A DNA stretch of 14,767 nucleotides from Promethearchaeia archaeon (GTDB lineage: Archaea > Asgardarchaeota > Lokiarchaeia > Sigyniarchaeales > SOKP01): contig JAHQWY010000055.1 of the NCBI GenBank assembly GCA_029856445.1, forward strand, positions 1 to 14,767, in the 5' to 3' direction. Positions 13,646 through 14,767 of this stretch are shown here, one piece after another. How positions within the stretch are numbered: position 1 is the first letter of the stretch; every line of letters starts with the position of its first letter. The notes below the pieces were generated by a model. The model searched no databases. It was not told where the DNA came from and saw nothing but the letters and a program-made list of their open reading frames with translations. Made by a program: the position numbers and the translations under genes.

Positions 13646-13762
13646 TTAGAGTCTTTTAATATGTATCTCATTAATGGGCAGAATCTGCTTTTTATTGGCA
13701 GTGATAGAGGTTTCTAAAGAAACTTCCATAAGGTGAGCTTTCTCAATATTAAGATATTCCAT
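13646..13762 (-). other. unrecognised 38-codon fragment abutting truncated paralogue 6
   Basis: The minus strand has ATG 13762-13760 and reads MEYLNIEKAHLMEVSLETSI then TANKKQILPINEIHIKRL to TAA 13648-13646. The composition is protein-like but I recognise no family. It lies exactly against the break point of the sensor paralogue at 13761, as the hydrolase and methyltransferase scraps do at the other breaks, so it may be a third foreign fragment. The rest of 13571-13645 shows nothing I can support. Confidence 0.2.
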
Positions 13763-14189
13763 GCAAGGAATGCGTGCTATAGAACCTCCCGAATCTGTTG
13801 GTGAAGAACCGATCCTCCTTCTTATTATGGATAATAGTGGAACTATTTATTTCAATCATCATTTTATAACAAACTGGGATCACAGCGACCTGTTCAGCTC
13901 ATTTCTGTCAGCATTTATAACCTTCAGTAGTGAAATCTTTTCGAAGTCCATTGATCGGATTCGAATTGGTGAAAACACCATCCTGATAAATCCTGTTGAG
14001 TCCTTTTTAACATGTTATATTATTAAGGGTCAGTCTTATCCTGCCTTGCAGAAGTTAACGCGTTTTTCTGAAGCCATCCGCGAGAACACAGAAATTTGGC
14101 AAGCGCTCAATAAATCAGTTAAAACCAGTGAGATGCTGGATCTCAATAAACCCCCCGCGCTCAGAACAGTGATCGATGAGATTTTTTAA
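13761..14189 (+). CDS. 5'-truncated TPR-sensor paralogue 6: stand-alone sensor-like domain
   Basis: A 142-residue open frame from ATG 13761. Similarity to the intact paralogues begins exactly there (MQGMRAIEPPESVGEEPILL corresponds to IQGKRAVEPSELVDEEPILL). The whole sensor-like domain is present, including SSFLSAFITFSSEIFSKSID, IRIGENTILIN, TCYIIKGQSYPALQKL and KTSEMLDLNKPPALRTVIDE. No TPR sequence remains upstream. The open frame is intact, so a free domain could be made if the ATG is used, but the preceding bases show no ribosome-binding site or promoter. It could be read as a recent pseudogene or as a miniature sensor protein; the first is more likely given the two other truncated copies. 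Confidence 0.6.
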   Translation: MQGMRAIEPPESVGEEPILLLIMDNSGTIYFNHHFITNWDHSDLFSSFLSAFITFSSEIFSKSIDRIRIGENTILINPVESFLTCYIIKGQSYPALQKLTRFSEAIRENTEIWQALNKSVKTSEMLDLNKPPALRTVIDEIF

Positions 14190-14207
14190 ATTTTGTCTCA
14201 ATTTTTT
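14182..14207 (+). terminator. T-tracts after truncated paralogue 6
   Basis: The stop codon sits within T6 (14182-14187) and a second T6 follows at 14202-14207, as in the other paralogues. Confidence 0.3.
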
Positions 14208-14218
14208 GTGAAATTGAA

Positions 14219-14262
14219 TTGGAAAGATAAATTCGGCACCCAATTTTAATGAAAATTTCAGC
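14219..14262 (+). repeat. dispersed intergenic element, copy 6
   Basis: TTGGAAAGATAAATTCGGC and TTTTAATGAAAATTTC match both blocks with a few changes, 30 nt after the stop of truncated paralogue 6 and before the 3' end of the minus-strand PIN gene. Confidence 0.6.
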
Positions 14263-14279
14263 TTTTTAGAAGCTTTAAT

Positions 14280-14699
14280 TTAAGTTTTTATTAGATCTGT
14301 TTTTTTTATTAATTCCTCTGTAGAATATATTGTTATTTTGGTTTGGCCTTGTTTTAACCTTTTATCATTTGACCAGATATCGGATTTTAATGCAATAGCA
14401 AGAGCAAAATAAATGGTATCTTTCGGATCTGGAGAAATTTTATCAGCTTCACTAATGAATGGTAATATTTCTTTTTTTGGAACAATTGATATTTGTTCTT
14501 TTAAAATTTCTAAAAATTGGTTGAATTCTTCCTCATTACGATGAGTTTTTCTAAGAATTAAATCTTTATATTTCGTAAATTCTGTAAAGAGAAATTCGGG
14601 GGCAAATAGTTGTAATTTATCGCTAATCAAAAGTTCCGCGGTTAATCCTTCTTTTATTAGGGCAGAAAAAAGAACATTAGCATCCACAATTAATTTCAT
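14280..14699 (-). CDS. PIN-domain ribonuclease toxin
   Basis: A 139-residue PIN domain of the branch with DANVLFSALI (D6), E40 (FLFTEFTKYKD), the D-P-K-D motif (SPDPKDTIYFALAIAL, D91/D94) and SNDKRL (D112). The DPKD-helix and SNDK end distinguish it from the VapC toxins at 7595, 8079 and 13175, so the window holds at least three PIN subfamilies. Catalytic acids are conserved. It starts 2 nt after the stop of an upstream antitoxin-like gene on the same strand, which supports a toxin-antitoxin pair. Confidence 0.8.
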   Translation of the reverse strand: MKLIVDANVLFSALIKEGLTAELLISDKLQLFAPEFLFTEFTKYKDLILRKTHRNEEEFNQFLEILKEQISIVPKKEILPFISEADKISPDPKDTIYFALAIALKSDIWSNDKRLKQGQTKITIYSTEELIKKTDLIKT

Positions 14700-14701
14700 T
14701 T

Positions 14702-14767
14702 TTACTCACTCTTATATTGTTTTAATAAGAGTTCGCTTATCTCTCTTCCAAGATTTAGAGCATCTTC
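14702..14767 (-). CDS. C-terminal end of an antitoxin-like protein (5' partial)
   Basis: The minus frame enters from the right edge and reads EDALNLGREISELLLKQYKS E to TAA 14704-14702, two bases before the PIN start. A short Leu- and Lys/Glu-rich helical end of this kind is common in RHH-type antitoxins paired with this PIN branch. Too little is inside the window for a firm family call. Confidence 0.45.
   Translation of the reverse strand, partial: EDALNLGREISELLLKQYKSE

Noticed and set aside
181..14262. The repeated intergenic element as a CRISPR array or a MITE
   Set aside because: Copies are kilobases apart with no regular spacers, no cas genes, no terminal inverted repeats and no target-site duplications that I can see.

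Overview
The window looks like AT-rich archaeal DNA, most likely from an Asgard (Lokiarchaeia-like) genome. This is inferred from three things: long TPR proteins ending in a longin/roadblock-like sensor domain in several tandem paralogues, archaeal TATA-box promoters with U-tract terminators, and a high density of PIN-domain toxin genes. A surface protein with an N-terminal and a C-terminal membrane segment also fits. No rRNA, tRNA, CRISPR array or transposase is visible, so the taxonomic call is tentative.

Layout. (1) 1-118: the tail of a ribbon-helix-helix-like antitoxin entering from the left. (2) 371-7010: three large co-directional genes (613, 682 and 591 aa), each TPR repeats plus a C-terminal ~125-residue domain, with a small SCP2-like gene (2290-2721) between the first two. 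(3) 7031-9060: a toxin-antitoxin island. It has a broken antitoxin, an intact VapBC pair on +, an AbrB-PIN pair on -, and two further decayed copies of the same antitoxin tail. (4) 9064-9842: a mosaic of an alpha/beta-hydrolase scrap on - and a 5'-truncated TPR-sensor paralogue on +. (5) 9950-12392: divergent surface-protein and quinone-oxidoreductase-like genes. (6) 12396-14767: a methyltransferase scrap, another paralogue fragment, a VapBC pair, a stand-alone sensor-domain fragment, and a minus-strand antitoxin-PIN pair running off the right edge.

The main theme is a sensor-paralogue array: six copies of the TPR-sensor 3' region at different stages of decay, interleaved with four PIN toxin modules and fragments of unrelated genes. 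A short non-coding element occurs six times. Four copies lie just downstream of a sensor-domain stop codon and two lie 5' of a TPR gene, so it may mark the duplication unit or act as a 3' RNA/terminator element. The sensor domain probably belongs to the longin/roadblock world that Asgard archaea pair with small GTPases, but no GTPase is encoded here, so the pathway cannot be named. The toxin-antitoxin pairs look autoregulated, with perfect AT-rich inverted repeats just upstream of both VapB genes.
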